Assembly: GCF_000969825.1 (NCBI RefSeq)
Contig: NZ_KQ033920.1
Location: 186,001 to 250,000 of the forward strand
Source: Parabacteroides gordonii MS-1 = DSM 23371
GTDB lineage: Bacteria; Bacteroidota; Bacteroidia; Bacteroidales; Tannerellaceae
Direction: 5' to 3'
DNA length: 64,000 bases
Positions 33,621 to 41,530 of the stretch are shown here, in pieces. Position 1 is the stretch's first letter. Each line of letters starts with the position of its first letter. The notes under the pieces were generated by a model that worked only from the letters and a program-made list of their open reading frames with translations, was not told the DNA's origin and did not search any database. The translations under genes were made by a program, and so were the position numbers.

Positions 33621-33835
33621 TTAGTGACACTAGTGCCAATCGTGCCACTATAGTACTTTTATCTGTTATTAAAGTTAAGGTAATATGTAATTGGTTGTAA
33701 TTTAATTAGATAGATGTTGTGGTTCTTTTTTGTTACACAGCCTTTAGGATATAATACCTCCCTTGACCGGACATGCTAAAGACAGGAAACAATAAAGATA
33801 GTGTCTATAGGCACAAGTGGCACTAGTGTCACTAA
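33621..33835. repeat. Intergenic segment bounded by inverted repeats
   Basis: TTAGTGACACTAGTGCCA (33621-33638) is perfectly inverted at 33818-33835, and similarity continues inwards to a TATAG/CTATA pair. The 180-bp centre is AT-rich and non-coding. It may be a small mobile-element relic or an invertible piece, although the arms lack the two-arm-plus-core look of the fimbrial switch. Confidence 0.65.
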
Positions 33836-33843
33836 CTATCGAA

Positions 33844-33903
33844 AAAAGCATACGCTTTTCTGACTAAGAACGTACAGTTTTAGCCGGAAAAGCGTACGCT
33901 TTT
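33844..33903. terminator. Two palindromic hairpins before the convergent msrC gene
   Basis: AAAAAGCATACGCTTTT (near 33844) and the perfect palindrome AAAAGCGTACGCTTTT (33887-33902) are near copies. They sit just past the msrC stop and could end transcription from both sides. Confidence 0.45.
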
Positions 33904-33928
33904 ATTAATGATTTGCCGGGGATGCTAT

Positions 33929-34441
33929 TTAATAATAGAGAAAGGCTTCGTGTCCTGTCTGGGGATAGGTAGCCGAAAGCATTTTGCATATGCTTTCCAG
34001 ATACGAGGCGTCCGTCTGGTCGAAACTATTCAGGGTATCGCTGTCAATATCGAGTACAGCAACAACTTTGTCGTTGTGAATAACCGGTACTACGATCTCC
34101 GATTTCGAGTCGGAACTGCAGGCTATATGTCCGGGGAACTGATCCACATCCGGTACCACCTGTGTACGTGCCTCTTCCCATGCCGTACCGCAAACGCCTT
34201 TCCCCCGGCGGATACGTGTACAGGCCAATGGCCCTTGGAAGGGAGCAAGTACCAGCACATCCTCTTTTACCCTGTAAAAACCTACCCAGAAGAAGTTGAA
34301 GGTCTGCTTCAACGCGGCTGCTATGTTTGCCATATTGGCTATCACATCCGTCTCACCGGCCAGCAACGACTCTATCTGCGGGAGCAACGTCTGGTATTGT
34401 TGCTCCTTATTTCCATCACTTACGATTAAATTCTCTGCCAT
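33929..34441 (-). CDS. msrC: Free methionine-(R)-sulfoxide reductase (GAF domain)
   Basis: 170 residues forming a single GAF domain. Signature parts of fRMsr are present: FFWVGFYRV, GPLACTRIRRGKGVCGTAW and HIACSSDSKSEIVVPV, containing the three expected cysteines. It reduces free methionine-R-sulfoxide in the cytosol as part of oxidative repair. It is preceded by a -7 box and divergent from the MATE transporter gene, with the two promoters back-to-back within 40 bp. Confidence 0.9.
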   Translation of the reverse strand: MAENLIVSDGNKEQQYQTLLPQIESLLAGETDVIANMANIAAALKQTFNFFWVGFYRVKEDVLVLAPFQGPLACTRIRRGKGVCGTAWEEARTQVVPDVDQFPGHIACSSDSKSEIVVPVIHNDKVVAVLDIDSDTLNSFDQTDASYLESICKMLSATYPQTGHEAFLYY

Positions 34442-34463
34442 CTTTTAAACTATTATAGTAAAA

Positions 34464-34471
34464 CAAAGGTA
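34464..34471 (-). promoter_or_regulatory. -7 box TACCTTTG for msrC
   Basis: Exact TAnnTTTG match on the minus strand, 23 bp before the msrC ATG. Confidence 0.6.
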
Positions 34472-34492
34472 AAAATTAATCGTAAATATCCG

Positions 34493-34500
34493 TACCTTTG
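34493..34500 (+). promoter_or_regulatory. -7 box TACCTTTG for the MATE gene
   Basis: Plus-strand match, 18 bp before the ATG at 34518, predicting a very short 5' leader. The divergent msrC box is 22 bp away, so one regulator could act on both. Confidence 0.6.
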
Positions 34501-34517
34501 CACATCAATTGGTTTTT

Positions 34518-35867
34518 ATGGCAAAACAAAACTCTCCTCTGGTACTCGGTACCGAACGTATTGGAAAGCTGCTTACGCAGTACGCAATTCCGGCAATTAT
34601 AGCCATGACGGCTTCTTCGCTCTATAACATGGCAGACAGTATTTTCATCGGACATGGGGTTGGCCCGCTGGCTATCTCCGGTCTGGCCCTGACCTTCCCG
34701 CTGATGAATCTGGCGGCGGCTTTCGGCTCGCTGGTAGGGGTGGGGGCTTCCACGCTTGTGTCTGTCAAGCTCGGTCAGAAGGATTATGACGGGGCGAATA
34801 AGGTGCTGGGCAATGTGCTCGTACTGAATGTGCTGCTGGGGCTGGCCTTTACCTTTGCATTTTTATTTATGCTTGATCCGATCCTTTACTTCTTCGGGGC
34901 AAGCGAGCATACGATAGCTTATGCTCGTGACTATATGGAGATTATCCTGTATGGTAACGTTATTACCCACATGTATCTGGGATTGAATGCCGTGCTACGT
35001 TCGTCCGGTTTCCCGAAACTGGCGATGTATGCAACGTTGGCTTCGGTCGTGATCAACTGTGTGCTGAACCCTATCTTTATCTTCGGCTTTGATTGGGGGA
35101 TCAAAGGCTCGGCCTGGGCAACGGTCATCTCGCAGGTTATTTCGCTGACGGGACAGTTTATCCATTTCTCCCGTCCGACGCAGTTGCTTCATTTCAAGAA
35201 AGGGATTTATAAGTTGAGGAAAGAGATCGTAAAAGGTATTCTTTATATCGGGATGTCTCCTTTCCTGATGAACCTCTGTTCCTGCCTGATCGTGATCCTG
35301 ATCAACCGCGGGTTGAAGGAGCATGGCGGCGATATGGCGATTGGTGCTTACGGTATCGTGAACCGTATTATTTTCCTGTTCGTCATGATCATAATGGGCT
35401 TCAACCAGGGAATGCAGCCGATTGCCGGATATAATTTCGGTGCCCGTTTATATCCCCGTGTGACGGAAGTGACGAAGCTGACTATGAAGTGGGCTATCGG
35501 GGTGGCTACGGCCGGTTTCCTGTTGTGCCAGTTGTTCCCGACCCTGATCGTTCATATGTTTACGACGGATGACGAGCTGGTGAAAGCGGCTGTGTTTGGC
35601 CTGCACATCGTGTTTGCCGTCTTCCCGATCGTTGGCTTCCAGATGGTGGCGACCAACTTTTTCCTTTCGATCGGTATGTCGAAGAAAGCGATCTTCCTGT
35701 CCCTTACCCGGCAAATGTTGTTCCTGATCCCTTGTCTGATCATCCTTCCCCGTTTCTTCGGAACCTTGGGTGTCTGGATCAGTATGCCGGTAGCCGATAC
35801 GATCGCCACGGTGGTCACGGCTCTTGTACTGGTTAATCAGTTCAGGAAGTTCAAGGAGCATAATTAA
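34518..35867 (+). CDS. MATE-family efflux transporter
   Basis: 449 residues from the ATG at 34518; a TTG at 34509 is an unlikely alternative and is nearly at the predicted transcript start. Twelve hydrophobic helices arranged as two MatE halves; the first begins LLTQYAIPAIIAMTASSLYNMADSIFIGHGVG, the standard N-terminal MATE signature. The second half begins around ILYIGMSPFLMNLCSCLIVILINR. It exports drugs or metabolites in exchange for Na+ or H+ across the inner membrane; the substrate cannot be told from sequence. Confidence 0.93.
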   Translation: MAKQNSPLVLGTERIGKLLTQYAIPAIIAMTASSLYNMADSIFIGHGVGPLAISGLALTFPLMNLAAAFGSLVGVGASTLVSVKLGQKDYDGANKVLGNVLVLNVLLGLAFTFAFLFMLDPILYFFGASEHTIAYARDYMEIILYGNVITHMYLGLNAVLRSSGFPKLAMYATLASVVINCVLNPIFIFGFDWGIKGSAWATVISQVISLTGQFIHFSRPTQLLHFKKGIYKLRKEIVKGILYIGMSPFLMNLCSCLIVILINRGLKEHGGDMAIGAYGIVNRIIFLFVMIIMGFNQGMQPIAGYNFGARLYPRVTEVTKLTMKWAIGVATAGFLLCQLFPTLIVHMFTTDDELVKAAVFGLHIVFAVFPIVGFQMVATNFFLSIGMSKKAIFLSLTRQMLFLIPCLIILPRFFGTLGVWISMPVADTIATVVTALVLVNQFRKFKEHN

Positions 35868-35903
35868 GTGGATTATCTGCTTGTAAATAAAAATAAGAAA
35901 TCC

Positions 35904-35911
35904 TATCTTTG
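35904..35911 (+). promoter_or_regulatory. Promoter of the MntA/HepT pair
   Basis: TATCTTTG with a TTG at 35881-35883, 20 bp upstream; 22 bp before the ATG at 35934. Confidence 0.6.
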
Positions 35912-35933
35912 TCTTGTTACGAAATAGTTCATT

Positions 35934-36227
35934 ATGAAAACAAAGACAGAATATTTGGAACTGCTCCGTTTGTATAAGCAACAAATGGCAGAGCGGTATG
36001 GCATTATCCGGCTTGGGATATTCGGTTCTGTGTCTCGTAATGAGCAAAAGGAAGATAGCGATTTGGATGTTTGTGTGGAGATGAAAGAACCGGATGGTTT
36101 CATCCTTCTGAATATCAAATACGAACTGGAAGATTTGCTGAAGTGTAAAATAGATATAGTCCGTTTGCGTGATAATATGAATGCTTTACTGAAACGGAAT
36201 ATAGATAGAGACGGAATCTATGTGTAA
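35934..36227 (+). CDS. mntA: MntA-type nucleotidyltransferase antitoxin
   Basis: 97 residues with the minimal nucleotidyltransferase motif GSx10DxD (GSVSRNEQKEDSDLDV), followed by a later acidic position in KIDIV. In HepT/MntA systems the nucleotidyltransferase adds AMP to the HEPN toxin and so silences it. It overlaps the partner gene by 8 bp. Both catalytic Asp of the DxD motif are intact, so it appears active. Confidence 0.9.
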   Translation: MKTKTEYLELLRLYKQQMAERYGIIRLGIFGSVSRNEQKEDSDLDVCVEMKEPDGFILLNIKYELEDLLKCKIDIVRLRDNMNALLKRNIDRDGIYV

Positions 36228-36615
36228 AGAAGAGATTGCATTATTATTGGAGCAAATAAGAGACTCGCTGGCTGTAGTCATGGAGAGGGCTCTTGTCGTA
36301 AAGACTGTGGAAGACTTTACACATTCTGCTGATGGAATGATGCGTCTCGATAGTATTTGTATGCAATTGGTAACTGTAGGTGAAGCGATAAAGAATATAG
36401 ACAAATATACGAATAAAGAACTTTTCCCCCGATATCCTTCTATTGACTGGAGAAGTGTAATGGGATTACGGGATATAATTGCTCATCAATATTTTAATGT
36501 AGATGCAGACATTATCTTCCGTATAGTAAAAGTAAATATACCGGAGTTACTGATTGTAATAGATCATATTATTGCAGATCAAAAGGAAGAATCCTTAAAA
36601 GAAAATACTGAATAA
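36220..36615 (+). CDS. hepT: HepT-like HEPN ribonuclease toxin
   Basis: 131 residues, all helical, with the Rx4HxY motif RDIIAHQYF of HepT toxins; the Tyr is the AMPylation site used by the MntA partner. HEPN toxins cleave RNA when free. The pair is probably a type VII toxin-antitoxin module and lies directly after its own promoter. The downstream cytidylate-kinase-like gene starts 4 bp later and may be cotranscribed. Confidence 0.9.
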   Translation: MCKEEIALLLEQIRDSLAVVMERALVVKTVEDFTHSADGMMRLDSICMQLVTVGEAIKNIDKYTNKELFPRYPSIDWRSVMGLRDIIAHQYFNVDADIIFRIVKVNIPELLIVIDHIIADQKEESLKENTE

Positions 36616-36619
36616 GTTT

Positions 36620-37261
36620 ATGGATAACAAAATCATATTGACCATTGGCCGTCAGTTTGGCAGTGGTGGTCGTGAGGTAGGGCAGAAGCTGGCTAAGGCG
36701 TTGGGAATAGCTTATTATGATAAGGAACTGATGGCTGTAGCTGCTAAGGAAAGTGGTTTGAGTGAGGAATTTTTCGAAAAGGCGGACGAGCGTGCTTCCA
36801 GTGGGTTGTCTTATGCCTTTACGATGGGATATTCGTATATGGGGATGTTCACGCCTTATAATGATATTCTTTCCAACGACGGATTATTCAAGTTCCAGAG
36901 TGATGCCATCCGTAAACTGGCTGCCGAGCAATCATGCATACTGGTGGGACGTTGTGCCGATTATATCCTGCGTGATGATCCGGATTGCCTGAGTTTCTTT
37001 ATCCATAATAATATGGAGAACCGTATCCAGCGTATCCTCGAGTACCAACCCGTAACCGTGGAGCAGGCAAAGGAACTTATGGCGAAAACCGACAAATCAC
37101 GTGCCGCCTACTATAATTATTATACCAATAAGGAATGGGGAGTAGCCTCGTCCTACAACTTCTCTATCGACGTATCTGTATTGGGTGTAGACGAAACCGT
37201 CGAGTTCATGAAAAGTTTTGTTGAACGGAAAATGGAGAAACGGCCGCCGCATTTCGGATAA
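36620..37261 (+). CDS. Cytidylate-kinase-like family protein
   Basis: 213 residues with an N-terminal P-loop (TIGRQFGSGGREVGQKLA) and a central SCILVGRCADYIL segment typical of the cytidylate kinase-like (AAA_26) family. These are nucleoside-monophosphate-kinase-fold enzymes common in Bacteroidales, but distinct from the essential Cmk. Substrate is unknown. Its start 4 bp after hepT suggests readthrough of the toxin-antitoxin transcript. Confidence 0.8.
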   Translation: MDNKIILTIGRQFGSGGREVGQKLAKALGIAYYDKELMAVAAKESGLSEEFFEKADERASSGLSYAFTMGYSYMGMFTPYNDILSNDGLFKFQSDAIRKLAAEQSCILVGRCADYILRDDPDCLSFFIHNNMENRIQRILEYQPVTVEQAKELMAKTDKSRAAYYNYYTNKEWGVASSYNFSIDVSVLGVDETVEFMKSFVERKMEKRPPHFG

Positions 37262-37266
37262 TTTAC

Positions 37267-37274
37267 TATCTTTG
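37267..37274 (+). promoter_or_regulatory. -7 box TATCTTTG for the thi4 transcript
   Basis: Exact match just after the kinase-like gene. The predicted start (about 37281) is immediately before the TPP aptamer, as expected for a riboswitch leader. Confidence 0.65.
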
Positions 37275-37283
37275 CCGCTGACT

Positions 37284-37366
37284 TATCATAGGGGTGCCTT
37301 AATATACAGGCTGAGATTATACCCATAGAACCTGCCCGGGTAATGCCGTGAAGGGAGAATCGGTAG
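37284..37366 (+). promoter_or_regulatory. TPP riboswitch (THI element)
   Basis: The conserved core words occur in order: GGGGTGCC, GGCTGAGAT, ATACCC, GAACCTG, CCCGGGTAATGCCG and AAGGGAG. It senses thiamine pyrophosphate and would lower thi4 expression when TPP is high. Edges are approximate. Confidence 0.92.
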
Positions 37367-37380
37367 AATTGCTAAATAAA

Positions 37381-37407
37381 GGAGAGCTTAACCTCTATGT
37401 GCTCTCC
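37381..37407 (+). promoter_or_regulatory. Hairpin in the riboswitch expression region
   Basis: GGAGAGC (37381-37387) pairs with GCTCTCC (37401-37407) between the aptamer and the thi4 ATG. There is no T-run after it, so control may be translational or through alternative pairing. Confidence 0.5.
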
Positions 37408-37434
37408 GATGTTTAAACACTAATTATTATTGTA

Positions 37435-38205
37435 ATGGAACAAATCGTTTCAACAGGAATTATTGACTCTTATTTTGCAAAACTGAAGAGCAATTTATCA
37501 ATTGACGTGGCTATCGTTGGTGGTGGTCCTTCTGGTATCGTTGCAGCTTATTACCTGGCAAAAGCTGGTAAGAAAGTAGCTCTTTTCGACCGTAAACTGG
37601 CTCCCGGCGGAGGTATGTGGGGCGGTGCCATGATGTTCAATGATATTGTCGTACAGGAAGAAGCGATGCCGATCGTGAAGGAGTTGGGCGTTACTTATCA
37701 CGATGCAGGTAACGGCACTTATATTATGGACTCGGTTCATACTACTTCGGCTCTGATCTATCAGGCAACAAAGGCCGGTGCAACGATCTTCAACTGCTAT
37801 TCGGTAGAAGATGTGGTGTTCCACAATGATGCCGTAGCAGGTGTTGTTGTAAACTGGGCCCCTGTTATCCGTGAGGGTATGCATGTAGACCCGCTGACTA
37901 TTATGGCGAAAGCTGTATTGGAAGGTACAGGACATGACTGCGAAGTGGCACGCACAGTTGCCCGTAAGAACGATATCCGTTTGAATACCCCGACAGGCGG
38001 TGTGATCGGCGAACGTTCACTGAACGTAGAGCTGGGCGAACAAACCACAGTAGAGAATACAAAGGAAATCTATCCGGGATTATTCGTTTCCGGTATGGCA
38101 GCTAACGGCGTAAGCGGTAGTTTCCGTATGGGGCCGATCTTTGGCGGTATGCTGATGAGCGGAAAGAAAGCAGCCGAGCTGATCTGCGAAAAGCTGGATA
38201 AATAA
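37435..38205 (+). CDS. thi4: Sulfide-dependent thiazole synthase, Thi4 type
   Basis: 256 residues with a Rossmann dinucleotide site (VAIVGGGPSGIVAAYYLAKAG) and APGGGMWGGAMMF. Thi4 enzymes make the ADP-thiazole precursor of thiamine from NAD and glycine. In yeast the sulfur donor is an active-site Cys and the enzyme works once; here that position is His150 (REGMHVDPLTI), as in archaeal and some bacterial enzymes that use free sulfide and turn over. It stands alone behind a TPP riboswitch and ends in a strong terminator. Confidence 0.93.
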   Translation: MEQIVSTGIIDSYFAKLKSNLSIDVAIVGGGPSGIVAAYYLAKAGKKVALFDRKLAPGGGMWGGAMMFNDIVVQEEAMPIVKELGVTYHDAGNGTYIMDSVHTTSALIYQATKAGATIFNCYSVEDVVFHNDAVAGVVVNWAPVIREGMHVDPLTIMAKAVLEGTGHDCEVARTVARKNDIRLNTPTGGVIGERSLNVELGEQTTVENTKEIYPGLFVSGMAANGVSGSFRMGPIFGGMLMSGKKAAELICEKLDK

Positions 38206-38231
38206 TACGGAATAACAAGGTATTATAATAC

Positions 38232-38273
38232 AAAAGGACGGTCATCCTGTTTTTGGGATTTCCGTCCTTTTCT
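38232..38273 (+). terminator. Rho-independent terminator after thi4
   Basis: AAAAGGACGG (38232-38241) pairs with CCGTCCTTTT (38262-38271), extended by an inner TCC/GGA pair. It can also serve the opposite strand through its A-rich left side. Confidence 0.75.
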
Positions 38274-38306
38274 GATATAGTAACATAAAAACTTACCTAT
38301 GTCCTG

Positions 38307-38408
38307 TTACATGTTCTCTACAATCTCCCGTTGTTTCTTGAAAAACTGTATTCTTTGCATCTCGCCGCTTTCGGAGATCATAGTCGAGAACTTCCTGAGC
38401 GACTGAAC
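38307..38408 (-). pseudogene. Cut-off C-terminal codons of the helix-turn-helix gene
   Basis: Thirty-three in-frame sense codons and a TAA directly after the TAG at 38409-38411. The composition is helical and charged, as in the gene before it. It has no start signal of its own. Confidence 0.6.
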
Positions 38409-39269
38409 CTATTCCTTCATGCTTTTACACATGTCTTTATCTCTCGATGTGATCGAGTTGATCGAAAATATCCGGATCAGGCTCAGCTGCAAGTTGGATG
38501 TTTCCACATAGCTGTAAGTCGCTTCGAAGTTGATGTTGGAGATATAGATATGTACATCTTTCCCTGTATCGAACTTCCCTTTGGAAGCTATTGCTTCCAG
38601 GTCGTCCAGTAACTGAAGAAGATCGGCCTGCAGGTTGGTCACTTCTTCATCCGTAATCAGATGGATGCTGGCAAAATATTTAATGTCGTTTACCAGATAG
38701 TGAAACATCATACAATCCCAGATATAATTCGTTGTCTGTATGTACTGCGTTGCTTTGACAAAGTCTTTTTGCACCTGCTTTAGCTCGTCCGAGATAGTTA
38801 ACTCGGAGAAATACTTTACACAGTTCACCTTTTCATTCTGGTACATCCATTTGAATAAGCGGAACTTCGACAAGTTCTCATATTGCAGGTAAAAAGTCTG
38901 CGGAATCATATTCGATGCCGTGCTCAGTTCTGAAGTCGGATCGTCGTGCAACGCTTCAAAGACTTCAAGATAGTGGTCAAGAATAGTATAATACGTTTTG
39001 ATAGGATCTGAATAATGTAAAAGATTCAGGTCGAACATCGCGTTGTTAGTATAACTTATACCCACGATCTGGTCCAGTGAAACTCCCATCTTCTTAGAAA
39101 TGATAGAAGCTTCGTTGAGTGTGAAAGGAACTTCACCGCGTAATCTGCGATACACGGCTTCTTTTCCTATATAAAGGATATCCATCAGCGTATTCGCCAG
39201 GTTTACGCCATCAGGTATTTTATTCTTCATCACCTCAATCAGGTTTGTATTTAATACATCTGTATTCAT
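38409..39269 (-). CDS. Helix-turn-helix regulator-like protein, ended early by an in-frame TAG
   Basis: 286 residues from the ATG at 39269, preceded by AGGGAGAA; an ATG at 39305 would add 12. The N-terminus looks like an XRE-type helix-turn-helix (LMDILYIGKEAVYRRLRGEVPFTLNEASIISKKMGVSLDQIVG), followed by a helical sensor-like part. It ends KSMKE-TAG, but the same frame goes on for 33 more codons that read as natural protein (VQSLRKFSTMISESGEMQRI and beyond) to a TAA at 38307-38309. A CAG-to-TAG change would explain this. The truncated protein may still work. Confidence 0.75.
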   Translation of the reverse strand: MNTDVLNTNLIEVMKNKIPDGVNLANTLMDILYIGKEAVYRRLRGEVPFTLNEASIISKKMGVSLDQIVGISYTNNAMFDLNLLHYSDPIKTYYTILDHYLEVFEALHDDPTSELSTASNMIPQTFYLQYENLSKFRLFKWMYQNEKVNCVKYFSELTISDELKQVQKDFVKATQYIQTTNYIWDCMMFHYLVNDIKYFASIHLITDEEVTNLQADLLQLLDDLEAIASKGKFDTGKDVHIYISNINFEATYSYVETSNLQLSLIRIFSINSITSRDKDMCKSMKE

Positions 39270-39347
39270 TACCAAATTCTCCCTTTTAAAAATATATATG
39301 TTCATTAATTAAACAATATACGGGACGTAATGTTTCGGAAAACGCAA

Positions 39348-39359
39348 CAAACATGTTTG
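39348..39359. promoter_or_regulatory. Palindromic site upstream of the regulator gene
   Basis: CAAACATGTTTG is a perfect 12-bp palindrome about 80 bp upstream of the regulator's ATG, a possible operator. The rest of 39306-39690 is AT-rich with no ORF. Confidence 0.3.
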
Positions 39360-39698
39360 CGACCACGTGGATGTTGCGAATATCTGACAAGCGGGTGCGG
39401 AGATTATACGAATAAGAAATAAGCGGGATGCAAAATACCTTATATCCGAAATAAAACTCCCGTTTTTGCTTAGTAAATTCGCATATCTCAATGAAAGAGA
39501 GATAATGATGGTTTGGATGGATAGTTATTATCGCTTAATATTAAACAAAGTGATTGTGAATTGAGATAGCATTAGAATGGATGAACTTTATTTTATTTTA
39601 GTCTTAGATTTTTTGTTTATAAATTATTTGACCTAACCAAACATTTGCTTGTATAATCAGAATGAGTAGACCACTAGTGCTAATACCATGAACAGCTG

Positions 39699-39735
39699 CC
39701 CGGCTGAGAGGTGACCTCTCGGCCGGGTTTTTTTA
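39699..39735 (+). terminator. Strong rho-independent terminator without an upstream plus-strand gene
   Basis: CCCGGCTGAGAGG and CCTCTCGGCCGGG form a near-perfect stem with a short loop, followed by a run of eight T. The nearest upstream gene is on the other strand, so it may end a small RNA or be an attenuator before the efflux genes. Confidence 0.75.
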
Positions 39736-39778
39736 TGATATATCTTGCATTTGCCATTGAGTTGCAAAATAAACTTCC

Positions 39779-39786
39779 TATTTTTG
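39779..39786 (+). promoter_or_regulatory. Promoter of the metal-efflux gene group
   Basis: TATTTTTG with a TTG at 39757-39759, 19 bp upstream; 12 bp before the ATG at 39799. Confidence 0.6.
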
Positions 39787-39798
39787 CAGCATAAAGTT

Positions 39799-40194
39799 AT
39801 GAAAGCGAAAGAAAAGATAGTCCGTTATGTCATGTTGCTGGCAAGTATTGTCATGCTGCTGTCGGTGGTGATACCTCATCATCACCATAGCAACGGGATG
39901 CCTTGCTTCAAGTCGCTGACTACCGATACCCACAGTCATAAGAGTGCTTCTTCGCACGATTGCGGGTGCAACGGGCACAATCTGGTACTCTTTACTTCAT
40001 TGCTTTCCCATGCGAGTGATCTCGATGTCAGTCACTTGCTTTTCCCTTTGCAAGTTTTATTTGATTATATTAACCCTCCTGAACCGGCCTTTTGCGGACA
40101 TCCTTTTGACCGAGGCCGAGCCTTTTATATTGAGTCCCTGCACGATACGTGGATAACGTGTGCAAGTGGCCTGCGTGCCCCTCCTGTGTTGTAA
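39799..40194 (+). CDS. His/Cys-rich exported protein (DUF6769-like)
   Basis: 131 residues from the ATG at 39799. One N-terminal hydrophobic segment (IVRYVMLLASIVMLLSVVIP) leads directly into a metal-binding-looking stretch, HHHHSNGMPCF, followed by THSHKSASSHDCGCNGH. It precedes a heavy-metal RND efflux operon, as DUF6769 proteins do in Bacteroidales. It may bind or sense the exported metal in the periplasm. An earlier non-ATG start in the frame would precede the promoter box and is rejected. Confidence 0.7.
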   Translation: MKAKEKIVRYVMLLASIVMLLSVVIPHHHHSNGMPCFKSLTTDTHSHKSASSHDCGCNGHNLVLFTSLLSHASDLDVSHLLFPLQVLFDYINPPEPAFCGHPFDRGRAFYIESLHDTWITCASGLRAPPVL

Positions 40195-40288
40195 TTGCTA
40201 TGGATCAGAGCGAACCTTATTCGCTTTCCGGTGTTCTATCAAAGCGCCGGACTAATATTTATTTGCATTAATAACACATTATAATACA

Positions 40289-41515
40289 ATGAGAAAGATA
40301 TATTTATTGTGGGTTTTATGCGCCTACGTACTTGCAGGCTGTAGCGGTGGAGCTACTAAGCAGGAAGAGCATAATCATGATCATGAAGCACACGAACATG
40401 AAGAAGGACACGACCACGATCACGAGGGACACGATCATGAACATGAGGGTCACGATCATGGAAAGGAAGCGGCGACTACTGCTGCACATTCCAATGAGAT
40501 CATTTTCAAAGAAGAACTGGCTAAGGCTGTCGGTTTGCAGACAAAGGTCGTGGAACCGGCTCCTTTCACGGATGTCATAAAGACAAGCGGAAGCATACTG
40601 GCTGCCCAGGGTGACGAAACAACCGTTGTAGCCACTGTGCCCGGTATCGTTACTTTCGGAAACTTATCGTTTGTAGACGGTGCTGCCGTACGTAAAGGGC
40701 AGGCCATTCTGAGCCTGGCCTCTAATACGCTTTCGGATGGTAACGTAGCCGCCCGTGCCAAATATGCCTACGAGAATGCGAAGAAGGAGTATGAACGTAT
40801 GGAGCAGTTGGTTGGCGATAAGATCGTTTCGGCCAAAGACTTCGAGCAGGCTCGTCTGAACTATGAAAATGCAAAGGTGGCCTATGAAGCGGTTGCCGGA
40901 AAGCAAACGGCGAACGGTGTATCGGTCGTATCCCCGATGAACGGTTATCTGAAGAACCTGCAGGTGAAGGAAGGAGATTATGTGGCAGTGGGACAGCCAT
41001 TGGCAACGATCTCGCAGAACAGCCGCCTGGTACTTCGTGCCGAGGTTTCGGAAAAGTATTATCAATATCTTCCGGCTGTTCAGTCCGCTAACTTCCGTAC
41101 ACCTTATGATGATAAGGTCTATAAGCTCTCTGATCTTCACGGGCGCATGCTCTCTTTCGGAAAAGCGTCGGATGCCAATTCATTCTATATCCCTGTGACT
41201 TTCGAGTTTGATAACAAAGGAGCCGTTATACCCGGTTCGTTTGTGGAGATCTATCTGCTGACTTCTCCGATGGAGGAGGTGCTGAGTGTTCCCGTTTCCT
41301 CTTTAATAGAGGAGCAGGGTGTTTACTCCGTCTTTATCCGCCTGGATGAAGAAGGTTATCAGAAGCGGGAAGTGAAACTGGGTGCCAATAACGGTTCGGA
41401 AGTACAGATACTCTCCGGATTGAAACCGGGTGAAAACGTGGTTACACAAGGTGCCTATCAGATCAAACTGGCTTCTGCATCCAATGCTATTCCGGCTCAT
41501 ACGCATAATCATTAA
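40289..41515 (+). CDS. Heavy-metal efflux RND periplasmic adaptor (CzcB/CusB type)
   Basis: 408 residues: signal and lipobox (VLAGC), then a His/Asp/Glu-rich metal-binding stretch of about 40 residues (repeats of GHDH and EHE), then a membrane-fusion-protein core: lipoyl half (GIVTFGNLSFVDGAAVRKGQ), alpha-hairpin (ARAKYAYENAKKEYERMEQL), second lipoyl half (MNGYLKNLQVKEGDYVAVGQ) and beta-barrel. It joins the RND pump to the outer-membrane channel. It ends with HTHNH, another possible metal site. It forms an operon with the next two genes. Confidence 0.92.
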   Translation: MRKIYLLWVLCAYVLAGCSGGATKQEEHNHDHEAHEHEEGHDHDHEGHDHEHEGHDHGKEAATTAAHSNEIIFKEELAKAVGLQTKVVEPAPFTDVIKTSGSILAAQGDETTVVATVPGIVTFGNLSFVDGAAVRKGQAILSLASNTLSDGNVAARAKYAYENAKKEYERMEQLVGDKIVSAKDFEQARLNYENAKVAYEAVAGKQTANGVSVVSPMNGYLKNLQVKEGDYVAVGQPLATISQNSRLVLRAEVSEKYYQYLPAVQSANFRTPYDDKVYKLSDLHGRMLSFGKASDANSFYIPVTFEFDNKGAVIPGSFVEIYLLTSPMEEVLSVPVSSLIEEQGVYSVFIRLDEEGYQKREVKLGANNGSEVQILSGLKPGENVVTQGAYQIKLASASNAIPAHTHNH

Positions 41516-41530
41516 TGGGAGGAGCCTTAT

